From: an uncultured beta proteobacterium
Lineage (GTDB): Bacteria > Pseudomonadota > Gammaproteobacteria > Burkholderiales > Burkholderiaceae_C
NCBI GenBank assembly: GCA_903944555.1
Contig: CAJASG010000050.1
Location: 1-14,345 of the forward strand
Reading direction: 5' to 3'
DNA length: 14,345 bases
Positions 6,646 through 13,032 of this stretch are shown here, in pieces. The notes under the pieces were generated by a model. That model saw only the letters and a list, made by a program, of their open reading frames with translations, had not been told where the DNA came from and did not search any database. Position numbers and translations under genes: made by a program. Within the stretch, counting starts at the first letter, position 1; every line of letters starts with the position of its first letter.

Positions 6646-7262
6646 AGCTCTACACCGCCCAGCGCGCCCCCAGCCCGCGCCGTGTGACCATGTTTATGGC
6701 CGAGAAAAACATCACCGGTCTGGAGATGATTTTTGTGGACCTGAACCAGGGTGAGCACCGTACGCCGGAGTACCTGAGCAAGAGCCCCCTGGCCAAGGTG
6801 CCGGCGCTGGAGTTGGACGATGGCCGCGTGCTGACCGAGACCCGCGCCATCTGCACCTTTCTGGAGGGGTTGTACCCCGAACCCAATTTAATGGGTGTAG
6901 ATGCTGAGGAGCGCGCCTTTATTGAAATGGCCGACCGCCGGGTTGAGCTGTATTTGATGGGCGGCATCGCCAACTGCATCCGCCACACCCACCCCGGCTT
7001 GGCGGTGCTGGAAAGCCCGCAGTTTCCCGAGTTTGGCAAATCGCAGGGTGAAAAGGTGCAAGAACTGGCCAAATGGTTTGACCAACTGCTGCAGCAACAG
7101 CCCTGGATGGCGGGGGATCGCTTCACCATTGCCGACATCACCGCGTTTTGTGCGCTGGAGTTCGCCCGCGGGTTGATGAAGTTTTCACCCAGCCAGGCCG
7201 GGCTGGCAGCGTTGCAAGACTGGCGCGACCGGGTCAACAGCCGCCCCAGCGCACGGGCCTGA
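6642..7262 (+). CDS. Glutathione S-transferase family protein
   Basis: A 206-residue glutathione S-transferase-like protein, cytoplasmic. The N-terminal thioredoxin-like domain starts [22 protein letters not shown], where the serine of the APSPRR loop (S11) sits at the catalytic Ser/Cys position. [14 protein letters not shown] near 48-61 includes the cis-proline, and [12 protein letters not shown] near 64-75 has the usual Glu-Thr/Ser glutathione-gamma-glutamyl contact. The helical C-terminal domain carries [14 protein letters not shown], the family N-capping motif. The ATG overlaps the stop of the preceding GST by four bases (ATGA), indicating translational coupling of two unequal paralogues. 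The substrate is unknown; such proteins conjugate or reduce electrophiles. It ends 11 bp from the convergent PAS-GGDEF-EAL gene with no visible terminator between them. Confidence 0.9.
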   Translation: MKLYTAQRAPSPRRVTMFMAEKNITGLEMIFVDLNQGEHRTPEYLSKSPLAKVPALELDDGRVLTETRAICTFLEGLYPEPNLMGVDAEERAFIEMADRRVELYLMGGIANCIRHTHPGLAVLESPQFPEFGKSQGEKVQELAKWFDQLLQQQPWMAGDRFTIADITAFCALEFARGLMKFSPSQAGLAALQDWRDRVNSRPSARA

Positions 7263-7273
7263 GGCGCAGCAGA

Positions 7274-9496
7274 TCAACCGTTGACTCGCACGAAGTCTTC
7301 AAAGGCTTGGGCGTTCAGCGGTCTGCTGAAGTGGTAGCCCTGCACCTCATCGCAGCCACGGGCGCGCAAAAAGGCCAGCTGGCCTTCGGTCTCCACGCCC
7401 TCTGCGATGGTTTTCAGCCCCAGACTTTGGGCCATGCTGATGATGGCGCCGACGATGGCCTTGTCGTCCGGGTCTTCCGTGATGTCCCGCACGAAAGACT
7501 GGTCGATTTTGAGTTTGTAGACCTGAAAGCGCTTAAGGTAACTCAGGCTCGAATAGCCGGTACCAAAATCATCAATCGACATGCGCACGCCGCGCTGGTG
7601 CAGGTCGTCCATCACCGCAATCGCTTCCAGCGCGTTGGTCATGGCCACGCCTTCGGTCAGCTCAAGCTCCAACAGATGCGGCGGCAGGGCTGCCTCGGTC
7701 AGGATGCTGGACACCAATTGCGGCAGGTTGGCATGGCGGAACTGAACCGATGACAAATTAACCGCCATGGTGATGGGCGCCATGCCTTGCGCTATCCAGC
7801 GGGCCAATTGCTGTACCGCCGTGCGAATGACCCATTCCCCAATCGGCAGGATCAGGCCATTGGTCTCAGCGATCGGGATAAATTCTGCCGGTGACACCGC
7901 GCCCAGTTCGGGATGGTTCCAGCGCAACAAGGCCTCGGCGCCCACAGTGGCGCCCGTTGCCATCAAGATTTGCGGCTGGTAGTGCAGTGTCAACTGCTCA
8001 CGCTCCAGAGCTCGGCGCAGTGCGTTACCCAGCAAAAGCGTGCGGTCGGACTGCGCCTGAATGTCGTGGGTGAAGAAGCGGTAGCCATTGCGGCCATCCC
8101 CTTTCGCACGGTACATGGCGGCGTCGGCGCACTTGGACAAGGTGTCCAGGTCGGCCCCATCTTGGGGGTACAGGGCAATGCCAATGGAGGGCGTCACGGT
8201 TAACTCGTGTTGCTCCACCTGAATGGGCCACAGCGCCGCGCGCAGCAGCTTGTCGGCCACCTGGGCGGCGCCCGCCGCGTCGGTGTCTGGCAGCAGCAAG
8301 ATGAATTCATCGCCACCCAGGCGCGAGACCGTGTCTTGCTCGCGCACAGCCGCCTTCAGACGCTTGGCCAGCTCCACCAGTACTTCATCGCCGACGCGGT
8401 GACCCAGTGAGTCATTGATGTTTTTGAAATGGTCCAGGTCCAAAAACATCAGCGCCACCGTTTGGTGGCTGCGCCGTGCAACGCTCAAGGCAAGTTGGCT
8501 GCGGTCATTGAGCAGCACGCGGTTTGGCAGGCCCGTAAGTGCATCAAAATGCGCCAGGCGCTGAATGTGGGCCTCAGCCGCTTTTTGCTCAATGGCTTTC
8601 TGTTCCAGTTCCGCCACGGTCCGGCTGAGCTCTTGGGTGCGCAATTCGACCAGTTGTTCCAACTGGGCGTGGGCCTGCAACAATTCATTTTCGGCTTGTT
8701 TTCTGCCGGTGATATCCATGATGATCCAGATGGAGCCCTTGCGCATGTCTGTGGGGTCAATGGCCTTGGCACGAACGTCGCAGTTGAAGGGTGAGCCATC
8801 CTTCTTGCGCAGTAACATTTCACCTTGAAACGCGGCGCCCGTTGCAAAGGGTGCGTAGCAATCGCGTGCGGCCGCCACCCATTCTTGCTCTGTCAGGTAC
8901 CACTGCCGGGAGGACGCGCCGTGCAGCTCGCCTGGCGCATAGCCCAAAATACCCTCGAAGGCGGCATTGCAGCGGGTAACGATGCGGTCCCGCAAGAACA
9001 CAATACCCACCATGGCGTTGTCCAAAATCAGGTTTTGCTCGTTTAGGACGAACTGCAGTTGGGCCTGCGACGTCTTTTGCGCACTGATGTCGTCCACGAT
9101 CCAGATGGAGCCTTCATCGGTGTTGTTCGGGTTGACCAGCTTGCCCGTCAGGTGCGCCCAGAAAACTTCTCCATCCTGGCGCTTCATCAGCACCTCGGAT
9201 TGGTAGGGCAAGCCCTGCGCCATGATGGGGTAGGCCGCTTCGCCCAACGCGTGGAATGCTGCTTTGTCGGGGTACAGCGATACATTGGCGCTGCCCAAAA
9301 TGTCAGCCGTCTGCGCATGGCCAAAAATGCTGGCGAAGCGCTGGTTGCAGCGGATCACAACGCGCTGTTTGATAAACACGATGCCCACGCCAGCGGTGTC
9401 CAAAATGACCTGCTGCTCGCGCAGCGCCAGTTGCAACTGCTCCAGGGCCCCATTGGGCACTGTGGGTGATTCGGGGCGGGCGTTCGCTTCAGACAT
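7274..9496 (-). CDS. PAS-PAS-GGDEF-EAL dual c-di-GMP protein
   Basis: A 740-residue soluble signalling protein. Order: PAS about 20-145; second PAS 146-268; coiled coil 265-310 (leucine- and glutamate-rich heptads); GGDEF domain with LGGDEF (GGDEF 394-398) and an RxxD inhibitory site R385-D388; EAL domain from about 490. The phosphodiesterase motifs are intact: E521-A-L in EALLRW, N590, E612 in LELTE, D642-D643 in DDFGTGYSS, K663 in KLKID, and E699/E702 in AEGVETE. Both halves therefore look catalytically competent, so it could make or degrade c-di-GMP; in many such proteins the EAL activity dominates and GGDEF binds GTP as a regulator. The two PAS domains resemble each other closely. There are no membrane helices. 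It lies 26 nt after the upstream diguanylate cyclase, on the same strand. The ATG at 9496 has no Shine-Dalgarno. Confidence 0.94.
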   Translation of the reverse strand: MSEANARPESPTVPNGALEQLQLALREQQVILDTAGVGIVFIKQRVVIRCNQRFASIFGHAQTADILGSANVSLYPDKAAFHALGEAAYPIMAQGLPYQSEVLMKRQDGEVFWAHLTGKLVNPNNTDEGSIWIVDDISAQKTSQAQLQFVLNEQNLILDNAMVGIVFLRDRIVTRCNAAFEGILGYAPGELHGASSRQWYLTEQEWVAAARDCYAPFATGAAFQGEMLLRKKDGSPFNCDVRAKAIDPTDMRKGSIWIIMDITGRKQAENELLQAHAQLEQLVELRTQELSRTVAELEQKAIEQKAAEAHIQRLAHFDALTGLPNRVLLNDRSQLALSVARRSHQTVALMFLDLDHFKNINDSLGHRVGDEVLVELAKRLKAAVREQDTVSRLGGDEFILLLPDTDAAGAAQVADKLLRAALWPIQVEQHELTVTPSIGIALYPQDGADLDTLSKCADAAMYRAKGDGRNGYRFFTHDIQAQSDRTLLLGNALRRALEREQLTLHYQPQILMATGATVGAEALLRWNHPELGAVSPAEFIPIAETNGLILPIGEWVIRTAVQQLARWIAQGMAPITMAVNLSSVQFRHANLPQLVSSILTEAALPPHLLELELTEGVAMTNALEAIAVMDDLHQRGVRMSIDDFGTGYSSLSYLKRFQVYKLKIDQSFVRDITEDPDDKAIVGAIISMAQSLGLKTIAEGVETEGQLAFLRARGCDEVQGYHFSRPLNAQAFEDFVRVNG

Positions 9497-9507
9497 GGTG
9501 GATTATG
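9494..9507 (-). promoter_or_regulatory. Candidate -10 box directly before the PAS-GGDEF-EAL start
   Basis: Minus-strand CATAAT at 9507-9502 (five of six consensus bases) lies five bases before the ATG at 9496. Only a T-run is present in the -35 region. If used, it would give a leaderless mRNA independent of the upstream diguanylate cyclase gene. Confidence 0.35.
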
Positions 9508-9522
9508 CTGGCGAACGGAGGG

Positions 9523-10560
9523 CTAAAAAAAGCTGGTTTCAGTCGTGTGCTCCACTACCTCGGTTAACTCGCCCTCTTGCACCAGCGCTGCGTAGCTGAT
9601 CACCTGGTTGCGTCCGTGGGCCTTGGCGTAGTACACGGCCTTGTCGGCCCGGTCAAAAGCCAAATCGGGCGTGTCGTCAGCCCGCAAGCCGGCAAACCCC
9701 ACGCTGACCGTGATGGTGCCGACCTGCGGGAATGCGAATTCCTCGACCGCATGGCGAAAGCGCTCCATGACCGAAGCGATGTCGGCGTGGTCGGCGCAAC
9801 GCAGCAGGACCACGAATTCCTCGCCACCGAAACGGTACAACTGGTCATTCAGGCGAAAGGTGGATCGCATCAACCGGGCCAAAAGCAGCAAGACCTCGTC
9901 CCCGATGAGGTGCCCAAAATTGTCGTTCACCCGTTTGAAATGGTCAATGTCGATCATGGTCAGCCAGTAGCAACCACCATCACCCACCGTGCGCCGGTTG
10001 ATCTGGCCTTCGATTACTGGGGTGTCTTGCTCCACGGCGGCCCGCACAAACGCGCTGTCAAATGACTTGCGGTTGAGCAACTCGGTCAGTGCATCTTTCT
10101 CGCCATAGTCCAGCAGCCCCAGCAGGTTTTGGTACATGCGCAACATGGTGCGCGTCATGGACAACACTTGCTCAGACAGCGGGTGGTCGGACTCCATCTC
10201 CAGCAGGCTGCGTACGGACGACTGGGTGTCCATGGGGAAAATCGTGGTGCAGGGCGGCCCCACGGTGCAAATGACCTTGCCGCTGGTGATGGCCTGTTCG
10301 CGCTTGGGAAATGTGGATAGCTTGGGAAGGTGGCTCCAATCGGACCAAACCACATCCCGCGTGGGGGCGTCGTGGCTGGTGTGAACCTGTGCCCTGATGA
10401 GCCAGTGCTGCTCATGGGCTTGTCCTATGGCGCGTACCAGTCGTACCGAGCCATGGTCGCCAAGAATAGAGGTCCTGAACAGCTGGACCAGTGCGAAATC
10501 GAGCGCATCGCGATCACGCAAGCCACTCAGGTCCGCCAGGTCATTCAGGAGTTGTTGCAT
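9523..10560 (-). CDS. Soluble diguanylate cyclase with N-terminal GAF-like region
   Basis: A 345-residue cytoplasmic protein. Residues 1-140 look like a degenerate GAF-type sensor (a DFALVQLFRTSILGDHGSVRLVRAIG start and a strand pattern), with no recognised ligand residues. A short helical linker (about 125-155) leads into the GGDEF domain: EKDALTELLNRKSFD near 154-168, MIDIDHFKRVNDNFGHLIGDEV near 202-223, active-site GGEEF at 245-249 and the RxxD inhibitory site R236-D239 exactly five residues before it. A loop of roughly 15 extra residues (EQDTPVIEGQINRRTVGDGG, about 177-196) separates the first GGDEF helix from the metal-binding strand. The last 20 residues are acidic and end in SFF. The cyclase should be active and product-inhibited. 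The ATG at 10560 has no clear Shine-Dalgarno. It is the first gene of a possible pair with the PAS-GGDEF-EAL gene. Confidence 0.9.
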   Translation of the reverse strand: MQQLLNDLADLSGLRDRDALDFALVQLFRTSILGDHGSVRLVRAIGQAHEQHWLIRAQVHTSHDAPTRDVVWSDWSHLPKLSTFPKREQAITSGKVICTVGPPCTTIFPMDTQSSVRSLLEMESDHPLSEQVLSMTRTMLRMYQNLLGLLDYGEKDALTELLNRKSFDSAFVRAAVEQDTPVIEGQINRRTVGDGGCYWLTMIDIDHFKRVNDNFGHLIGDEVLLLLARLMRSTFRLNDQLYRFGGEEFVVLLRCADHADIASVMERFRHAVEEFAFPQVGTITVSVGFAGLRADDTPDLAFDRADKAVYYAKAHGRNQVISYAALVQEGELTEVVEHTTETSFF

Positions 10561-10572
10561 TGCCTGATTCTA
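10558..10572 (-). promoter_or_regulatory. Candidate -10 box directly before the soluble diguanylate cyclase
   Basis: Minus-strand TAGAAT at 10572-10567 (five of six consensus bases) is followed by six bases and the ATG at 10560. No -35 hexamer resembling TTGACA is seen 16-19 bp upstream. As with pyrF, the spacing implies a leaderless transcript. Confidence 0.35.
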
Positions 10573-10594
10573 GCGCGATTAGTTCATCGTTTGT

Positions 10595-10650
10595 GCTATA
10601 AACTTCATAGCTGCTTGCGCATGCTCTGCGGGCGCTAGAGGCTAATTTGA
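10595..10650 (+). repeat. Interspersed hairpin repeat, copy 2
   Basis: Same plus-strand orientation as 4153-4208. The opening hairpin GCTAT / seven bases / ATAGC is at 10595-10611, followed by CTTGCGC, and GGCGCTAGAGGCTAATTTGA ends the unit. Here a second GCGC (10617-10620 with 10632-10635) could form another stem. It fills the gap between the DUF779 stop codon and the diguanylate cyclase promoter. Confidence 0.6.
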
Positions 10651-10686
10651 CCAAAAAACGCAAGTCTTTGGGAGTCTTCTTGAGAC

Positions 10687-11049
10687 CTACTCGGCGAGAC
10701 CCAGCTCCGCCAACTCTGCCGTCGTAAACACCCTTGAGCGGGTATGAAATGCCTTGCCCTCTGGCCCCTCCAGTGAGAAGGTGCCGCCATGGCCTTCAAT
10801 CACGTCGATGATGAGCTGGGTGTGTTTCCAGGTCGCGTACTGCGAGGTGCTGATGTAGAACTCAGCCGTCCCAATTTTGCCCAGCAACACATCGCCCGCG
10901 CCCATGGTGATCTCACCCGGCAAGTAGCAATTGGCCGCACTGTTGTCACAGCAACCGCCGGACTGGTGAAACATCACGGTGCCGTATTTTTTCTGCAAGA
11001 ACTCTACTAGTTCCAGCGCCGCGGGGGTAGCAATCACTTTTTCAACCAT
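10687..11049 (-). CDS. DUF779 protein, companion of acetaldehyde dehydrogenase
   Basis: A 120-residue cytoplasmic protein of the DUF779 family, which is repeatedly found next to AcoD/ExaC-type aldehyde dehydrogenases; its biochemical role is not established. The conserved block HQSGGCCDNS (28-37) with C33, C34 and a further C41 (NCYLPGE) could bind a metal or be redox-active, though this is inference. The body is rich in beta strands (GAGDVLLGKIG, AEFYISTSQYATWKHTQLIIDVIEG) and it ends with EGPEGKAFHTRSRVFT. The ATG at 11049 has a clear GAGGAG eight bases upstream. It is separated from the dehydrogenase stop by 153 nt that contain an 80-nt hairpin, and is expected to be co-transcribed with it. 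Confidence 0.9.
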   Translation of the reverse strand: MVEKVIATPAALELVEFLQKKYGTVMFHQSGGCCDNSAANCYLPGEITMGAGDVLLGKIGTAEFYISTSQYATWKHTQLIIDVIEGHGGTFSLEGPEGKAFHTRSRVFTTAELAELGLAE

Positions 11050-11086
11050 ATGAAGCTCCTCAAGAAAGTCAAGTTACTGGCTCTCG

Positions 11087-11166
11087 CAGCGCAACAGCCG
11101 GGTTGGACAGTCACCTCATACTGGAGTACCAGAAATCGGTGCCTGCCCAACCCGGCCGTTGCGCTG
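11087..11166 (-). ncRNA. 80-nt long-stem hairpin between acoD and the DUF779 gene
   Basis: Bases 11087-11110 pair with 11143-11166, 22 of 24 as Watson-Crick pairs. The two exceptions become G-U pairs only in minus-strand RNA, so all 24 positions pair in the acoD-DUF779 transcript. The pairing continues in register: 11112-11115 with 11138-11141, and 11121-11124 with 11129-11132 around an AGTA tetraloop. There is no T-tract on the 3' side, so it is not a standard terminator. It may be an mRNA-stabilising or processing element setting the ratio of the two proteins, or a small palindromic repeat. Confidence 0.65.
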
Positions 11167-11174
11167 GAATTGGG

Positions 11175-11191
11175 TTAGCGTCAAGCGCTAA
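11175..11191. repeat. Small inverted repeat after the acoD stop codon
   Basis: TTAGCG (11175-11180), five bases, CGCTAA (11186-11191): perfect six-base arms. It lies between the dehydrogenase stop codon and the 80-nt hairpin. It may be a second stem in the same intercistronic RNA. Confidence 0.4.
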
Positions 11192-11202
11192 TCACCTTCG
11201 AT

Positions 11203-12723
11203 TTAGAAGAAACCCAGCTTGTTCTCACTGTAGCTCACCAGCAAGTTCTTGGTCTGCTGGTAATGGTTCAACATCATCTTGTGGTTCTCGCGGCCCAGGC
11301 CGGATTCTTTGTAGCCACCGAATGCAGCGTGTGCAGGGTAAGCGTGGTAGCAGTTGGTCCAGACGCGGCCCGCCTTGATGGCGCGGCCCATGCGGTAGGC
11401 CACATTGCCGTTACGGCTCCAGACGCCGGCACCCAGGCCGTAGAGTGTGTCGTTGGCAATGGCCAGGGCCTCGGCCTCGTCCTTGAAGGTGGTCACGGCT
11501 AGCACCGGGCCGAATATTTCTTCCTGAAAGATGCGCATTTTGTTGTGGCCCTTGAACAGCGTGGGTTGCACGTAGTAGCCGCCTGCCAGATCGCCACCCA
11601 GGTGCGCCTGGTTGCCGCCGGCCAACACTTCGGCGCCTTCCTGCTTGCCCAGATCAAGGTAGGACAGGATCTTGGTGAGTTGCTCCTTGGAGGCTTGCGC
11701 TCCCATCATGCTGTCGGTGTCGAGCGGGTTGGCGTGCTTGATGGCGGCGACCCGTTTCAGGACACGCTCCATGAACTTGTCGTAAATCGACTCCTGGATC
11801 AGTGCACGGGACGGGCAGGTGCAGACCTCGCCCTGATTAAAGGCAAACAGCACCAGACCTTCGATGGCCTTGTCCAGGAAGCCGTCGTCCTTGTCCATGA
11901 CGTCGGCAAAGAAGATGTTGGGGGACTTACCGCCGAGTTCCAGTGTGGCGGGAATCAGGTTGTTGGCTGCAGCCTGCGCAATGACGCGACCGGTGGTGGT
12001 GGAGCCGGTGAACGCGATTTTGGCAATGCGCTTGCTGGTGGCCAGCGGCAGGCCGGCTTCGCGGCCGTAGCCATTCACCACATTCAGCACGCCGGCGGGC
12101 AGCAGGTCGGCAATCAGCTCCATCAGCACCAGGATGCTGATGGGTGTGCTTTCGGCCGGTTTCAGGACCACGCAGTTGCCTGCACCCAGTGCCGGGGCGA
12201 GTTTCCAGGCCGCCATCAGGATGGGAAAGTTCCAGGGAATGATCTGGCCCACCACGCCCAGCGGCTCCTGAAAGTGGTAAGCGACCGTGTTTTCATCGAT
12301 GTTGGAGAGTGCGCCCTCTTGCGCACGCAGGCAACCGGCAAAGTAGCGTAAGTGGTCGACGGTCAGCGGAATGTCGGCGTTGAGTGTTTCGCGGATGGCC
12401 TTGCCGTTGTCCACGGTTTCGGCATAGGCCAGCAGTTCCAGGTTGGCCTCAATCCGGTCCGCAATCTTGAGCAACACGTTGGCGCGGTCGGAGGCAGGTG
12501 TCTTGCCCCAGGCGTCGGCTGCGGCGTGAGCGGCGTCCAGTGCCAGCTCAATGTCTTCTGCGGAAGACCGCGCCGCCTGGGTGTAGACCTTGCCCGTGAC
12601 GGGGGTGATCACATCAAAGTACTGGCCTTTGACCGGGGCGACAAACTTGCCGCCGATGAAGTTGTCGTACTTGGCTTTAAAAACCACTTTGGCGCCGGCG
12701 GCACCGGGAAATGCATAGATCAT
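11203..12723 (-). CDS. acoD: NAD-dependent acetaldehyde dehydrogenase, AcoD/ExaC type
   Basis: Oxidises acetaldehyde to acetate with NAD+, the step following ethanol oxidation or acetoin cleavage, in the cytoplasm. The 506 residues are the length of Cupriavidus AcoD and it ends in the same way ([14 protein letters not shown]). Catalytic residues are visible: C301 in [13 protein letters not shown]262 in [10 protein letters not shown]165 in IIPWNFP, and K188 in VVLKPAEST for the nucleotide. FTGSTTTG (238-245) is the cofactor turn, and EEIFGPV and the conserved C-terminal [18 protein letters not shown] are present. The start at 12723 has AGGAG five bases upstream; the frame stays open to 12819 but those codons lie in the leader. 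It is transcribed from a sigma-54-type promoter, divergent from an AcoR-type activator, with a DUF779 gene downstream. Related enzymes accept other short or chloro-substituted aldehydes, so the exact substrate is inferred. Confidence 0.96.
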   Translation of the reverse strand: MIYAFPGAAGAKVVFKAKYDNFIGGKFVAPVKGQYFDVITPVTGKVYTQAARSSAEDIELALDAAHAAADAWGKTPASDRANVLLKIADRIEANLELLAYAETVDNGKAIRETLNADIPLTVDHLRYFAGCLRAQEGALSNIDENTVAYHFQEPLGVVGQIIPWNFPILMAAWKLAPALGAGNCVVLKPAESTPISILVLMELIADLLPAGVLNVVNGYGREAGLPLATSKRIAKIAFTGSTTTGRVIAQAAANNLIPATLELGGKSPNIFFADVMDKDDGFLDKAIEGLVLFAFNQGEVCTCPSRALIQESIYDKFMERVLKRVAAIKHANPLDTDSMMGAQASKEQLTKILSYLDLGKQEGAEVLAGGNQAHLGGDLAGGYYVQPTLFKGHNKMRIFQEEIFGPVLAVTTFKDEAEALAIANDTLYGLGAGVWSRNGNVAYRMGRAIKAGRVWTNCYHAYPAHAAFGGYKESGLGRENHKMMLNHYQQTKNLLVSYSENKLGFF

Positions 12724-12782
12724 GTTGTCTCCTGAATGGATGGGCAGGTTGGAAATAGTCCCTCGCGGGCCAGCTGTCTTTA

Positions 12783-12797
12783 TCAAGAGCCGTGCCA
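12783..12797 (-). promoter_or_regulatory. Sigma-54 (-24/-12) promoter of acoD
   Basis: On the minus strand, TGGCACGGCTCTTGAT matches the sigma-54 consensus TGGCACG-N4-TTGC at every fixed position except the final C, which is A. The -24 GG is intact. The site lies 60 bp before the ATG, predicting a leader of about 50 nt. An AcoR-type sigma-54 activator is encoded divergently. Confidence 0.75.
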
Positions 12798-12824
12798 GCC
12801 CTGCGGCATGGGGCAACAAGAACG

Positions 12825-12837
12825 CAAACCATTGATT
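12825..12837 (-). promoter_or_regulatory. IHF-binding site between activator sites and the sigma-54 promoter
   Basis: Minus-strand AATCAATGGTTTG matches the IHF consensus WATCAA-N4-TTR at every position. It lies 28 bp upstream of the -24 box and about 60 bp from the inverted repeats, where DNA bending usually brings the activator to sigma-54 polymerase. Confidence 0.6.
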
Positions 12838-12895
12838 CGATTGGGTTTTTTGCCACCATGCCTAGCCTGGTATTGGCATAAACGCAACAGACATC

Positions 12896-12942
12896 TGTCC
12901 GTCCATGGACATGTGTCAATAAATGTGACAGTTAAACGGACA
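12896..12942. promoter_or_regulatory. Upstream activator sites: cluster of TGTCC/GGACA inverted repeats
   Basis: Three related elements: TGTCC-N6-GGACA (12896-12911, containing the palindrome GTCCATGGAC), TGTCA-N7-TGACA (12914-12930), and a half-site ACGGACA (12936-12942) that is the inverse of TGTCCGT at 12896-12902. The cluster lies 100-145 bp upstream of the -24 box, the usual place for a sigma-54 activator, and about 90 bp before the activator gene itself, so it may also affect that gene. The rest of the 12724-13032 gap shows no clear sigma-70 promoter for the activator. Confidence 0.55.
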
Positions 12943-13032
12943 AACACCGGCCAGCCATGACGGCGCTGCGCTGGCGCTCCTAAACTGCGGGACAGAGAAG
13001 CGGGGCTAACTTGTACCCGCCCAGGAGACCGC

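Noticed and set aside
7263..7273. Terminator between the convergent GST and PAS-GGDEF-EAL genes
   Set aside because: The gap is 11 bp and no stem-loop with a T-tract is visible at either gene end.
12724..12819. Longer N-terminus for the acetaldehyde dehydrogenase
   Set aside because: The open frame runs through the leader and sigma-54 promoter; the ATG at 12723 has a strong ribosome site and gives the family length of 506 residues.
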